From contig NZ_JACVAB010000009.1 in NCBI RefSeq assembly GCF_014851585.1, forward strand, positions 124,001 to 188,000: 64,000 nt of DNA, written 5' to 3'. Below the pieces are notes generated by a model. That model did no database searches. It worked only from the letters and a program-made list of their open reading frames with translations, and was not told the DNA's origin. Source of the DNA: Agrobacterium sp. AGB01 (GTDB taxonomy: Bacteria > Pseudomonadota > Alphaproteobacteria > Rhizobiales > Rhizobiaceae). Both the position numbers and the translations under genes were made by a program. This document shows, piece after piece, positions 42,554-50,966 of this stretch; the stretch's first letter is position 1, and every line of letters starts with the position of its first letter.

Positions 42554-43483
42554 TTATGGCGTCGGCCTGACGCCATCATCGTCAGGCAGCGGCGTGTCGT
42601 CCTGTTGTTTTTCAGCGGCCTTCAATTCGCTGACGATAACACCAGCGACGATAAACAATGCGCCCAGCAGTGCCAGCGGCGGCAGCCGGTCGCCAGCCAT
42701 GCGGCCAATAATGCCGCCCCACACCGGTTCCCCGGCATAGATGATGGCGGCGCGAGAGGCCGACACGGTTTTCTGCGCCCAGTTCATGGTGAACTGGATC
42801 AGCGCGCTGGCCACCGCCAGTCCGAGGGCCGCCGTCAGCCATACCCATGAAAAGTCGGGAATTCCTTCGCCAAACAGCGGCATGGCAAGGAAGGAAAGGG
42901 CGCTTGCCACAAAACACTGCACCACGGAAATACGGCCGCTATCCACCACCGTCGCAAACCGGCTCATCAGCAATATCTCAACGGCAATGGCAAAGGCACT
43001 CAGCAAGGTGGCAATTTCGCCAGCCCCAAGCCCGACATGCAGCGCATCCGGCCCGGCAATCATCACAAGCCCGGCAAAGGCCAGCGCCACGCCAACAAGC
43101 GTGGTGGTTTTCGGCGGTCGTTTCAACACCAGCCATTGCAGCAGCGGCACCAGCGGCACGTAAAGCGCCGTCAAAAAGGCCGATGTGCTGCTGTTGACCG
43201 TCTGCAAACCAAAGGTCTGCAGGGAAAACACGATGAAAATCGACGTGCCGATAACCGCGCCGCCACGCAGCTCAGTCAGGGTCAGGTGCCGCATGCGCTT
43301 GCGGAAAATGACCAGGCAAATGGCAGCAGCGCCCAGAAACCGCAGGCCGACAAAAAACAGCGGCCCGGTATGGCTCATGGCAGTGTGAATGATCAGGAAT
43401 GTCGCGCCCCAGATCACGGTAATGGCGATCAGCGCCAGCTCCTGGCGCGAAAAAACCAGCTTGTATTTCGAAAGTGTGTGCAT
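42554..43483 (-). CDS. EamA/DMT-family transporter
   Basis: Start at 43483 (MHTLSKYKLVFSRQEL). 309 residues with ten predicted helices in two EamA halves: LALIAITVIWGATFLIIHTAMSHTGPLFFVGLRFLGAAAICLVIFRKR, and GEIATLLSAFAIAVEILLMSR ... SRAAIIYAGEPVWGGIIGRMAGDRLPPLALLGALFIVAGVIVSEL. Such proteins export amino acids or metabolites. The start codon lies only 13 bases from the earliest start of the divergent XRE-cupin gene; both fall within one inverted repeat (43477-43515). Confidence 0.9.
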   Translation of the reverse strand: MHTLSKYKLVFSRQELALIAITVIWGATFLIIHTAMSHTGPLFFVGLRFLGAAAICLVIFRKRMRHLTLTELRGGAVIGTSIFIVFSLQTFGLQTVNSSTSAFLTALYVPLVPLLQWLVLKRPPKTTTLVGVALAFAGLVMIAGPDALHVGLGAGEIATLLSAFAIAVEILLMSRFATVVDSGRISVVQCFVASALSFLAMPLFGEGIPDFSWVWLTAALGLAVASALIQFTMNWAQKTVSASRAAIIYAGEPVWGGIIGRMAGDRLPPLALLGALFIVAGVIVSELKAAEKQQDDTPLPDDDGVRPTP

Positions 43484-43515
43484 AATAATACGCAATATGA
43501 GCAATATAATGCACA
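43477..43515. promoter_or_regulatory. Inverted repeat spanning two divergent start codons
   Basis: Arms TGTGCATAATA (43477-43487) and TATAATGCACA (43505-43515), 10 of 11 bases complementary. The ATG of the EamA gene (43483, minus) lies in the left arm, and an ATG of the XRE-cupin gene (43509, plus) in the right arm. A direct repeat GCAATAT is in between. Neither start has a visible ribosome site. Confidence 0.6.
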
Positions 43516-44066
43516 GTCAAGATGACCCATCCGATGTTCTCGCCCATGTGGCCGCCAATCTCCGCCGTTACCGTGCTGATGCGGGCATGAGCCAGGAAGC
43601 ACTGGCCCAGGCCTCCGGCCTCAGCCGCCGCATGATCAGCAATCTCGAAAGCGGCGATACCAATATCAGCCTCAGCAAACTGGCCTCGCTATCGCGTGCG
43701 CTGGGTGTCGGTTTTGCGGCCATGGTGGCAAATCCGGCCGCCAGCACCACCAAGGTTGAGGAAATTGCCTGGCGCGGCGCAACGCGCAAAAGTTTTGCCG
43801 TGCTGTTGGGCACGGCGCCAGCCCGCAGCCTTGCCGAATTGTGGTCCTGGTCGATCGATGTTGGTGATACCTATCAGGCAGAGCCTGATCCCGTCGGCTG
43901 GTATGAAATGATATCAGTGTCGGCCGGTCGCCTGCGCATCAACAAACAGGATGGTTCGGTGGTGGTCAAAGCCGGGGACTTCACCATTTTCGACAGCGCT
44001 CAGCCTTACTCCTATGAAAATATCGGGGATGAGGTGCTGCATTTTACCCGCGTGGTGGTCTGCTAA
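43497..44066 (+). CDS. XRE-family regulator with cupin domain
   Basis: Start at 43497 (MSNIMHSQ) or, within the palindrome, 43509. 185-189 residues: helix-turn-helix LAHVAANLRRYRADAGMSQEALAQASGLSRRMISNLESGDTNISLSKLASLSRALGVGF, then a cupin-like beta domain ending KAGDFTIFDSAQPYSYENIGDEVLHFTRVVVC. This arrangement is common in regulators of nearby exporters and metabolic genes, with the cupin binding a small ligand. Control of the divergent EamA exporter is very likely. Confidence 0.9.
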   Translation: MSNIMHSQDDPSDVLAHVAANLRRYRADAGMSQEALAQASGLSRRMISNLESGDTNISLSKLASLSRALGVGFAAMVANPAASTTKVEEIAWRGATRKSFAVLLGTAPARSLAELWSWSIDVGDTYQAEPDPVGWYEMISVSAGRLRINKQDGSVVVKAGDFTIFDSAQPYSYENIGDEVLHFTRVVVC

Positions 44067-44120
44067 ACGCAAGCCCGACCCACCCAAATTCCTGCCTTCC
44101 AGCATATATCGAGCATGATC

Positions 44121-44750
44121 ATGAGCACCACAAAGACCTTCACGCCATCAGGCTATTCGCATGTCCAGCCGGGACATATTGCCAGTGTCGTCACCTGTCT
44201 GGAAATGACCGAAAACCCTGATGCGGCGGAACCGTCCTTTGCTGGTGACATCCGCCTGGACCGTGTGGAAAAGCCAAATCTGGAGGCGTATCGCACGCTC
44301 TATCGAAAGATTGGTGCAGAATGGCTGTGGTTCTCGCGCCTCATCATCAGCGATGAAAAACTGGCCTCGATCATCGGCCATGAGGACGTCGAGGTCTATG
44401 TGCTGCGTGATGGTCAGCAGGATATCGGCCTGATGGAACTTGATTTTCGTCAGCCGAATGAATGTGAACTGGTGTTTCTGGGCCTGACCGAGGAAGTAAC
44501 CGGCAAGGGTCTTGGCCGCGCGCTGATGAATGCGACGCTGAAACGTGCCTGGCAGAGGGATATCCAACGCCTGCATTTGCACACCTGCACGCTGGACCAT
44601 CCCTCGGCACTCGGCTTTTACCTGCGCTCCGGTTTCCGGCCCTATGCTTTTCAGGTGGAAACGCAGGCCGATCCGCGCCTGACCGGCCACCTGCCACTGA
44701 CGGCCGCACCGCATGTGCCGCTGATCCAGCCGCAACAGCAGAAGGGCTAA
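44121..44750 (+). CDS. GNAT-family N-acetyltransferase
   Basis: About 209 residues from ATG 44121 (44115 also possible). Core pattern: YVLRDGQQDIGLMELDFRQPNECELVFLGLTEEVTGKGLGRALMNATLKRAW, acetyl-CoA loop TGKGLGRAL, then LHLHTCTLDHPSALGFYLRSGFRPY. The substrate is unknown. It follows the XRE-cupin gene on the same strand with about 55 bases between. Confidence 0.9.
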   Translation: MSTTKTFTPSGYSHVQPGHIASVVTCLEMTENPDAAEPSFAGDIRLDRVEKPNLEAYRTLYRKIGAEWLWFSRLIISDEKLASIIGHEDVEVYVLRDGQQDIGLMELDFRQPNECELVFLGLTEEVTGKGLGRALMNATLKRAWQRDIQRLHLHTCTLDHPSALGFYLRSGFRPYAFQVETQADPRLTGHLPLTAAPHVPLIQPQQQKG

Positions 44751-44949
44751 CGCCTGTCACCCGACCTTGCCCTTGTCACACGGTTGCGAGGGGCAGGGGC
44801 TGGCTGTGCATTCACCACCCAACGCCCTTGTCATAATAATCAATCATGTTATGTAATAACGTAACTTGGTTATCTGTTGGTCCATCCACTGCCCGTACCA
44901 AAGCGCGGCTTGGTAACATTGACAGTGACATTTGAACGTGTAGCTTGTC

Positions 44950-45125
44950 TGCGTCATGGTTCTTCCACTTCTGGGTGGAAGCTAAGAGGGAATTCGGTGC
45001 GAAACCGAAGCTGTCCCGCAACTGTAAGCGGTTAGCCGTTTGTCCAACATGTCACTGGCAGAAATGCCGGGAAGACGGACAACGGCATTGACCCGCAAGC
45101 CAGGAGACCTGCCTGACGAGATACG
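44950..45125 (+). promoter_or_regulatory. Cobalamin (B12) riboswitch
   Basis: Core features are in order: stem GTTCTTCCACTT...GGTGGAAGC, the element AAGAGGGAATTCGGTGCGAAACC, then the B12 box GAAGCTGTCCCGCAACTGTAAGCGG (about 45007-45031, cited in part). Next come a peripheral stem with TGTCACTGGCAGAAATGCCGGGAAG, and the closing AAGCCAGGAGACCTGCC. This matches the adenosylcobalamin aptamer. Bound cobalamin should turn off the downstream genes (45225-49271). A possible CAGGAA/TTCCTG hairpin at 45148-45176 may belong to the switching region. Confidence 0.93.
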
Positions 45126-45224
45126 ATTCCGTGGTCGGGGTGTGCCACAGGAATGAGTGTGTGCGCGGCTTTCCTGCCAGACATGCCTTCATTTTTGCTG
45201 CCTCCTGTATTTGAGATTTTGGCA

Positions 45225-46055
45225 GTGAATGAAGACGTAAAACACCTGATAACCCCACCCATGCGCCCGTCACGGCGCGCCATTCTTCTCATTGCAAAGT
45301 CTGCCTTTGCCGCATCTCCACATCTGGAAATGCAGCGCCTTGCCGAAAAAATGGCTGAACATATTGCTCTGTCACATCCCGGAGACATCGTGCAGTTTGC
45401 CTTTACGGAGCAGGGCACGCCCTCGCTGCGCGAGGGGCTGTTTTCCCTGCTGGAACAGAAGCTTGACTACATCACCATCCTGCCGCTGGTTTTGCCGGTC
45501 GAGCCGAGTTTCCGCAACTGGCTGGTCAAGTCGCTGAAGCGCTGGCGCGCGTCAGCCACCCAGCCATGGCCCGAAATTTCCATCACGGGTGATATTGCCT
45601 CTGCCAGCCAAATGCTGCCGCTGATGAGCGAGCTTCTGGAACAGGCGCAGGCGCAGGCGCTGGAAACCACGCCCGGCAAGGCGGTCGTACAGGAAGGGTC
45701 GCTGGTGCCCGCGCAGAAATACCGCGTTCTCGTCTGTTCCGGCGGTGCCTGCAACAGCGCAGGCGCCGACACGATCTGGAACCACCTTCGCAACCAGCAG
45801 GAACGTTTGAAACTGCGCGTCACCGGTGCTGGCACCATGACGGCCAAATCCACCTGCCTTGGGCCGTGCAATCTGGCACCGGTGCTGCAGGTGTTTCCCG
45901 ATGGCACCTATTACGGCGGCGTGACCGAACAGGCGGTCGATGACATCATTTCAGGGCATCTGCTCGGCAGCCCTGAACTCGGCAACCATGTGGTCGAGAC
46001 CCATGCCTACCACCCAACAGGCCGCAAGCAGCGGCTGCGTATTCCCCAAAACTGA
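45225..46055 (+). CDS. CbiX-like domain fused to a thioredoxin-like [2Fe-2S] domain
   Basis: Start uncertain: in-frame candidates are GTG 45225, ATG 45261 and ATG 45153 (inside the riboswitch leader). About residues 12-140 resemble CbiX/sirohydrochlorin chelatase (RRAILLIAKSAFAASPHLEMQRLAEKMAEHI; YITILPLVLPVEPSF). The usual first His (GHGS) reads AKSA and the second (FLxxGxH) reads LPVEPS, so both metal-binding His seem lost. The C-terminal part is a thioredoxin-like ferredoxin: CSGGACNSAG (C-x4-C) and CLGPCNLAP (C-x3-C), with VFPDGTYYGGVTEQAVDDII. First gene after the B12 riboswitch and 14 bases before the ABC operon. Perhaps a cobalt-handling or electron-transfer protein. Confidence 0.75.
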   Translation: MNEDVKHLITPPMRPSRRAILLIAKSAFAASPHLEMQRLAEKMAEHIALSHPGDIVQFAFTEQGTPSLREGLFSLLEQKLDYITILPLVLPVEPSFRNWLVKSLKRWRASATQPWPEISITGDIASASQMLPLMSELLEQAQAQALETTPGKAVVQEGSLVPAQKYRVLVCSGGACNSAGADTIWNHLRNQQERLKLRVTGAGTMTAKSTCLGPCNLAPVLQVFPDGTYYGGVTEQAVDDIISGHLLGSPELGNHVVETHAYHPTGRKQRLRIPQN

Positions 46056-46069
46056 TCCGAGGAGATAAA

Positions 46070-47566
46070 ATGTCATCCAAATTCCTGTCGCGCCTTGGTG
46101 CGACCTGGTTTGCCACCGCCGTCATGTCCACGGCGGCTGCCTGTTTTGCCGCAGAGCCGCTGCGCGTTGGCGCAACCTACATCACCTCGGGCACCGATCC
46201 GGCCAAGGGTTCCAATGGCTGGGCACTGACTAGCCACGGCGTAGGCGAAAACCTGTTTACCGTTGACCGTGATGGCAAGCTGGTGCCGGAACTGGCTGAC
46301 AAGGCAGAGCGCAATGACGATCTGTCCTGGACAATCACATTGCAGCCCGGCCGCGCCTTTTCAGACGGTTCGCCCGTCACCGCCAAGGCGCTGGCCGCCG
46401 GATTTGACAATACCTTCGCCAACAACAAGGCGGCGCTTGCCACCGGTGGCAAGTTGAGTTTTGCAGCGGTGGATGACCTGACACTCAAGGTCACGACGGA
46501 AAAGCCGGTGCCTTACATTCAGGCGCTGTTTGCCGAATGGCCACTGGTGGCCTACACACCGGCGGCCAATGGTGAAGCGCTGTATACCGGCCCTTACAGC
46601 ATTGCCGCCTTCAAGACAGATGCCTCGATCACCCTTGCACCCAACGCCCATTTTGCCGGTGCAGACAGCCGTTCGCCGGTTGAGTTCCGCAAGTTTGGTG
46701 ACGCGCAAAGCATGACGCTGGCGCTGGAATCCGGTGAACTTGATCTGGCCTTCGGCCTGCCGTCAGAAGTCGTCAGCCGGCTGAAAACCAACCCGGACCT
46801 TACCATCAAGTCTTTCCCGGTCGGGTATCAATATCTGGCATTCCTCAACACAACCCGTCCGCTGCTGGCAGATGTCAAAGTGCGCCAGGCGCTTGATCTG
46901 GCCTTTGACCGCACCGAACTGGCAGCCGCCATCAATGGCGGTGAACCTGCAACCGGCGCTTACGCCGCCTATTTTCCCTTTGCCGGTAAAAATGCCCGCG
47001 TGACCGATCTGGACAAGGCCGCGGCGCTGCTGGAGGAGGCGGGCTGGACCAAGGGTTCCAACGGCAGCCGCGAAAAGGACGGCAAGCCACTGCGCCTGCT
47101 GGCCATTACCTATCCGCAGCGTCCTGACCTCGTGACCATGCTGCCAGTCGTCAAGGCGCAGCTGGCACGGGTCGGCGTGGAGCTTGATACGCAGGTCGTC
47201 GAAAGCATCCAGCAGGTTGCTTCGGCAGGGGATTTCGATATTGCGCTGTGGGCACAACATACCGCACCAAGCGGTGACCCGGCCTTCTTCCTCAACTCGA
47301 TGCTGCGCACCGGCGCGTCGCTCAACTACGCCAAATATGCCTCGCCGGAATTTGACGCCATTCTCGACCGCTTCGCGTCGGAAAGCGAACCGGATGCCCG
47401 CGTCAGCATTGCACTGGATGCGCAGGACAAGCTGTTTGAGGACGTTCCGGCGTCATTCCTTGTCTCACCGGTCTGGTATGTCGGTGTGTCCAAGCGGCTG
47501 GAAAACTATCAGCCCTGGGGTTCGGACTACCACGTGCTGCGCGCCGATATTGGCGAAGCGAAATAG
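46070..47566 (+). CDS. ABC transporter substrate-binding protein (family 5)
   Basis: 498 residues, GAGGAGAT just upstream. The signal peptide ends about ACFA-AEP, then EPLRVGATYITSGTDPAKGSNGWALTSHGVGENLFTVDRDGKLVPELADKAERNDDLSWTITLQPGRAFSDGSPVTA. This is the SBP_bac_5 (DppA/OppA/NikA) fold, with LESGELDLAFGLPSEVV and VRQALDLAFDRTELAAAI typical. Under a B12 riboswitch the ligand is most likely cobalt or nickel chelate, or a corrinoid/cobinamide precursor, rather than a peptide. Periplasmic. Confidence 0.9.
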   Translation: MSSKFLSRLGATWFATAVMSTAAACFAAEPLRVGATYITSGTDPAKGSNGWALTSHGVGENLFTVDRDGKLVPELADKAERNDDLSWTITLQPGRAFSDGSPVTAKALAAGFDNTFANNKAALATGGKLSFAAVDDLTLKVTTEKPVPYIQALFAEWPLVAYTPAANGEALYTGPYSIAAFKTDASITLAPNAHFAGADSRSPVEFRKFGDAQSMTLALESGELDLAFGLPSEVVSRLKTNPDLTIKSFPVGYQYLAFLNTTRPLLADVKVRQALDLAFDRTELAAAINGGEPATGAYAAYFPFAGKNARVTDLDKAAALLEEAGWTKGSNGSREKDGKPLRLLAITYPQRPDLVTMLPVVKAQLARVGVELDTQVVESIQQVASAGDFDIALWAQHTAPSGDPAFFLNSMLRTGASLNYAKYASPEFDAILDRFASESEPDARVSIALDAQDKLFEDVPASFLVSPVWYVGVSKRLENYQPWGSDYHVLRADIGEAK

Positions 47567-47568
47567 AC

Positions 47569-48486
47569 ATGAACCTGATCTGGCCCTGCATCAGATCAGC
47601 CATCGGGCTGGCGGCGATTTCCTTCGCCGCCTTCGCCATTATTTCCACAATGCCGTCTGACCCCGTGGCCATTGCCGTGCATGTCTGGAACCTGCCGGCA
47701 ACAGAGGCAACATTCGCTGCCTTGCGCGCAGAATGGGGGCTGGATCAGCCAATTCCGCTGCGCTACCTGAACTGGCTGCAAGGGTTTGTTGTGGGCGACT
47801 GGGGCCGGTCCTTCCGCACGGGTGAGGCGGTATTTTCCGAGTTTGCCGCGCGTCTGCCGGTCTCGCTGTTCATGGGCCTGTCGGGGCTTTTTCTCGCCAT
47901 GCTACTTGCCGTGCCGCTTGGCTTTTTTGCCGCGGTCAAACCCGGCGGCATTGTCGACAGGTTCAGCCGCAGCCTGTCGGTGTTCGTGCAGGCCGTTCCG
48001 GCCTTCTGGGCCGGACTGGTGCTGTTATGGGTGCTGGGCGTGCAATTGAAGTGGATCAGACCCTTCGCCAACGACACGGCCTCGATCGTCCTGCCCATTT
48101 TGTTGATTGCGCTGCATTCGGTTGCCGTACTGGCGCGGGTCTACCGCCATGATCTCAGGCAAACCGCAACCCTGCCATTTTACGTCACCGCTTTGGCCAA
48201 GGGTCTGTCACCCCGTCAGGCGCTGTGGCGCCACGGCCACCACAGTGCGCTTTACGCGCTGCTGTCAGCGGCTCGCTCCGAGGCCGGTTGGGTCATTGGC
48301 TCCACAGCAACCATGGAAATCCTGTTTGGCCTGCCGGGCATCAGCCAGTTCTTGGTGCAAAGCATTGCCGCACGTGACCAGATGGTGCTGCAGGCCTATG
48401 TCGTGGTCATTGCGCTGTGGATGCTGCTGATGAATGCGACCGCACGCCTTGCCATGGAATATCTCGATCCGCGAGCCCGCCTATGA
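47569..48486 (+). CDS. ABC transporter permease (DppB/NikB type)
   Basis: 305 residues starting 2 bases after the binding-protein stop. Six predicted helices: AISFAAFAIISTMPSD (N-terminal helix), then WLQGFVVGDWGRSFRTGEAVFSEFAARLPVSLFMGL, RPFANDTASIVLPILLIALHS, and an EAA-type loop LARVYRHDLRQTATLPFYVTALAKGLSPRQALWRHG. Typical of the first permease of oligopeptide/nickel systems. Overlaps the next permease gene by 4 bases. Confidence 0.92.
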   Translation: MNLIWPCIRSAIGLAAISFAAFAIISTMPSDPVAIAVHVWNLPATEATFAALRAEWGLDQPIPLRYLNWLQGFVVGDWGRSFRTGEAVFSEFAARLPVSLFMGLSGLFLAMLLAVPLGFFAAVKPGGIVDRFSRSLSVFVQAVPAFWAGLVLLWVLGVQLKWIRPFANDTASIVLPILLIALHSVAVLARVYRHDLRQTATLPFYVTALAKGLSPRQALWRHGHHSALYALLSAARSEAGWVIGSTATMEILFGLPGISQFLVQSIAARDQMVLQAYVVVIALWMLLMNATARLAMEYLDPRARL

Positions 48487-49271
48487 TCCGTTATCTGTTG
48501 CTGGCGCTGATCGCTTTGTTTTTCGTCACCGGTGGCCTCTGGCAACCGCATGATCCGGATGCCGTCAATATTCTGGCCCGCCATGCCAGCGCAAGCAGCC
48601 AGCATATTCTCGGCACCGATCATCTGGGGCGGGATCTGTTTTCGCGCATTCTGGCCGGTGGCTGGAGAACCGGCTGCGTCATCTTTGCCGTCGCCTCCAT
48701 CGGTTTTGTTGTCGGCAGCATTCTTGGCACCACCGCCGCCATTCTGGGCGGCTGGCGTGAAAGCATTCTGCTGCGTGCCTGCGAATTTTTCATCATGGTG
48801 CCAACGCTCATCGTGGCGCTGACTGCCGCCGCATTGTTTGGCCTGTCACCGCTTAGTGCCGGCATGGCATTGGGGCTGGCAGGCATTGGCCCGCATTCGC
48901 TGCTGGCCCATTCGCTCAGCAAACGGGTGCTGGGCCAGCCCTTCATCCTGGCGGCACAAAGCCTTGGCGTCTCACCGGCCAGAATGATAACCTGCCACCT
49001 GCTGCCCAACACATTACCGCTGATGTTGACCTATGTCGGCAATCAGGCCGGCCTTGCCATCGTTGCCTATGCGGCGCTGGCCTTTATCGGCCTTGGCGCA
49101 GACCCATCAAAACCCGACTGGGGCTCCATGCTGTTTGAATATCGCGTCTTCATCTTCGACCATCCAATGTTGATGATCTGGCCGGGCATCGCCATTGCCA
49201 TCACGGTCTCGGTGTTGAACTGGACCTTCGATAATTCCGAAATGGATCAGAAACGCCGCCGCCATATCTGA
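48483..49271 (+). CDS. ABC transporter permease (DppC/NikC type)
   Basis: 262 residues from ATG 48483 (overlap ATGA with the preceding gene). LGTDHLGRDLFSRILAGGWRTGCVIFAVASIGFVVGSILGTTAA is the DppC/NikC signature. The EAA loop is AAQSLGVSPARMITCHLLPNTLPLMLTYVGNQAGLAIVAYAALAFIGLG, ending with NWTFDNSEMDQKRRRHI. The partner of the permease before it. No ATP-binding-protein gene follows; the next gene (49370) is a TetR regulator, so the ATPases must be encoded elsewhere. Confidence 0.92.
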   Translation: MIRYLLLALIALFFVTGGLWQPHDPDAVNILARHASASSQHILGTDHLGRDLFSRILAGGWRTGCVIFAVASIGFVVGSILGTTAAILGGWRESILLRACEFFIMVPTLIVALTAAALFGLSPLSAGMALGLAGIGPHSLLAHSLSKRVLGQPFILAAQSLGVSPARMITCHLLPNTLPLMLTYVGNQAGLAIVAYAALAFIGLGADPSKPDWGSMLFEYRVFIFDHPMLMIWPGIAIAITVSVLNWTFDNSEMDQKRRRHI

Positions 49272-49369
49272 TGCTAACCGAAAAATCGGCCAAAGGTCTT
49301 GCTTGACCGCCCATCATCTGGCGGCTTCAATCCCGGCTCACATCTTGTGTGTTGCAGGGGAATGTCCCA

Positions 49370-49984
49370 ATGAAACCGACCCGTGAACGATTGCTTGCTG
49401 CGGCTGGAAAGCTGTTTCGCGCCGAAGGTATCCGCGCCGTCAGCGTGGACGCGGTGGCGGAAAAAGCAAAGGTCACCAAGCGCACGCTCTATTACCATTT
49501 TCGCAGCAAGGATGACCTGATTGCTGCGCATCTGCAGGCGCAGGATCAGCCGAACCTCGACCTGTTCAAACAGTGGTTCGATGCCGGGCAGGGCGATGTC
49601 GCCGCGCGGGTACAGGGCATTTTCACGCAGCTGGCCAGCACCGCCAGACACCCCAAATGGAAGGGCTGCGGTTTTCTGCGCACCTCGGTAGAGCTGATCA
49701 ATCTGCCCGGCCATCCCGCCATTGTCGCAAGCCGCGCCCACAAAAAGAAGGTCGAGAACTGGCTGCGTATCGAGCTGGAAACCATTCACTCGCCAGCCCA
49801 GGCGCAAGAACTGGCACGTCACATCGTCCTGCTGCTCGACGGTGCCTTTTCCGTGGCGCTGCTGCACCGCGACGCGACCTATCTGGAAAGTGCCGGTGTC
49901 GCCGCCGCACAGCTGATCCGCCACGGCGCCGTAAACCAGTCCAACACCGGGAGTGAGGATTCAAGGGTCCAACAGCCCATGTGA
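49370..49984 (+). CDS. TetR-family transcriptional regulator
   Basis: About 204 residues from ATG 49370 (frame open to 49349). Helix-turn-helix: TRERLLAAAGKLFRAEGIRAVSVDAVAEKAKVTKRTLYYHFRSKDDLIAAHLQAQ, then a helical ligand domain (GIFTQLASTARHPKWKGCGFLRTSVELINLPGHP) of the TetR_C group. The enoyl-CoA hydratase gene begins 87 bases downstream and is a likely target, perhaps in response to an acyl-CoA or aromatic-acid ligand. Confidence 0.9.
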   Translation: MKPTRERLLAAAGKLFRAEGIRAVSVDAVAEKAKVTKRTLYYHFRSKDDLIAAHLQAQDQPNLDLFKQWFDAGQGDVAARVQGIFTQLASTARHPKWKGCGFLRTSVELINLPGHPAIVASRAHKKKVENWLRIELETIHSPAQAQELARHIVLLLDGAFSVALLHRDATYLESAGVAAAQLIRHGAVNQSNTGSEDSRVQQPM

Positions 49985-50071
49985 AGGCCATCCATGTATA
50001 CCGTGCAGTGAATATACATAGCAGTTCACAGGCGGCATGATTTCCTCCAGCCATTGCCCAAGGAGGACGAC

Positions 50072-50884
50072 ATGTCAAACCTGCTACTGTGTGAAATCAG
50101 CGACCATATTGCCACCCTGACGCTGAACCGCCCGGAAAAGCTCAATGCCCTGAACTATCAGCTGATTGATGCGCTGCTGGCAGCGCTTGACCGAATGGAA
50201 ACGGATGATGATGTCAGAGCCATCATCCTGACCGGGGCAGGCGACCGCGCCTTTTCCTCCGGCGGTGACATCCATGAATTCAGCAAGAGCGTGGCGCAGG
50301 GCGTGGAAACCGCCATGCGGGATTTTGTAGCGCGTGGCCAGCGCCTGACCGCGCGGCTGGAAGCGTACCGCAAGCCGATCATCGTTGCAGTCAACGGTCT
50401 TGCCTTTGGCGGCGGCTGCGAAATTACCGAGGCCGCACCCTTTGCCATTGCCAGTGACCGGGCTCTGTTTGCCAAGCCGGAAATCAAACTCGGCATGCCA
50501 CCGACCTTTGGCGGCACACAAAGGCTGTCGCGTCTGGCAGGCCGCAAACGCGCAATGGAACTGCTGTTAACCGGCGACAGCTTCACCCCGCTGCACGCGC
50601 TGGAACTGGGACTGGTCAACCGCGTCGTTGACCATGACCAACTGTTGCCGGTGGCACGGGAATTTGCTGAAACCATCATGCGCCATTCGCCGCTGGCCAT
50701 CTCCGCCATTCTGGCCGCCGTGACGCGTGGCCTTAACCACAGCATTGCCGAGGGCCTGCTGGTCGAGGCAGAACAATTTGCCCGCGTTGCCCCGTCGGAT
50801 GATCTGCGCGAAGGGCTGGATGCATGGATCGCCCGCCGCCCGGCCGTTTACAGCGGCAGATGGCGTGGGCGTCAGCCTGGTTGA
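50072..50884 (+). CDS. Enoyl-CoA hydratase/isomerase-family protein (crotonase)
   Basis: 270 residues from ATG 50072 behind AGGAGG. Crotonase pattern: ISDHIATLTLNRPEKLNALNYQLIDALLAAL, oxyanion loop AGDRAFSSGGDIHEFSK, NGLAFGGGCEITEAAPFAIASDRALFAKPEIKLGMPPTFGGTQRLSRLAGRKRAMELLLTGD. The catalytic Glu positions corresponding to Glu144 (GGCEI) and Glu164 (PEIKLG) are present. Probably hydrates 2-enoyl-CoA in fatty or aromatic acid breakdown. It follows a TetR gene. Confidence 0.92.
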   Translation: MSNLLLCEISDHIATLTLNRPEKLNALNYQLIDALLAALDRMETDDDVRAIILTGAGDRAFSSGGDIHEFSKSVAQGVETAMRDFVARGQRLTARLEAYRKPIIVAVNGLAFGGGCEITEAAPFAIASDRALFAKPEIKLGMPPTFGGTQRLSRLAGRKRAMELLLTGDSFTPLHALELGLVNRVVDHDQLLPVAREFAETIMRHSPLAISAILAAVTRGLNHSIAEGLLVEAEQFARVAPSDDLREGLDAWIARRPAVYSGRWRGRQPG

Positions 50885-50966
50885 TTTGGTTGCAACCCGT
50901 TCAGCTTCGTGTCAGCCGCATCAGTCACCTCTGCAATACAAGCAGTCGTTCCCCGGAAACACGCCC

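Noticed and set aside
49274-49924. Long minus-strand frame opposite the TetR gene
   Set aside because: Shadow of the TetR coding sequence; it does not encode the missing ABC ATPase (no Walker A or signature motif).
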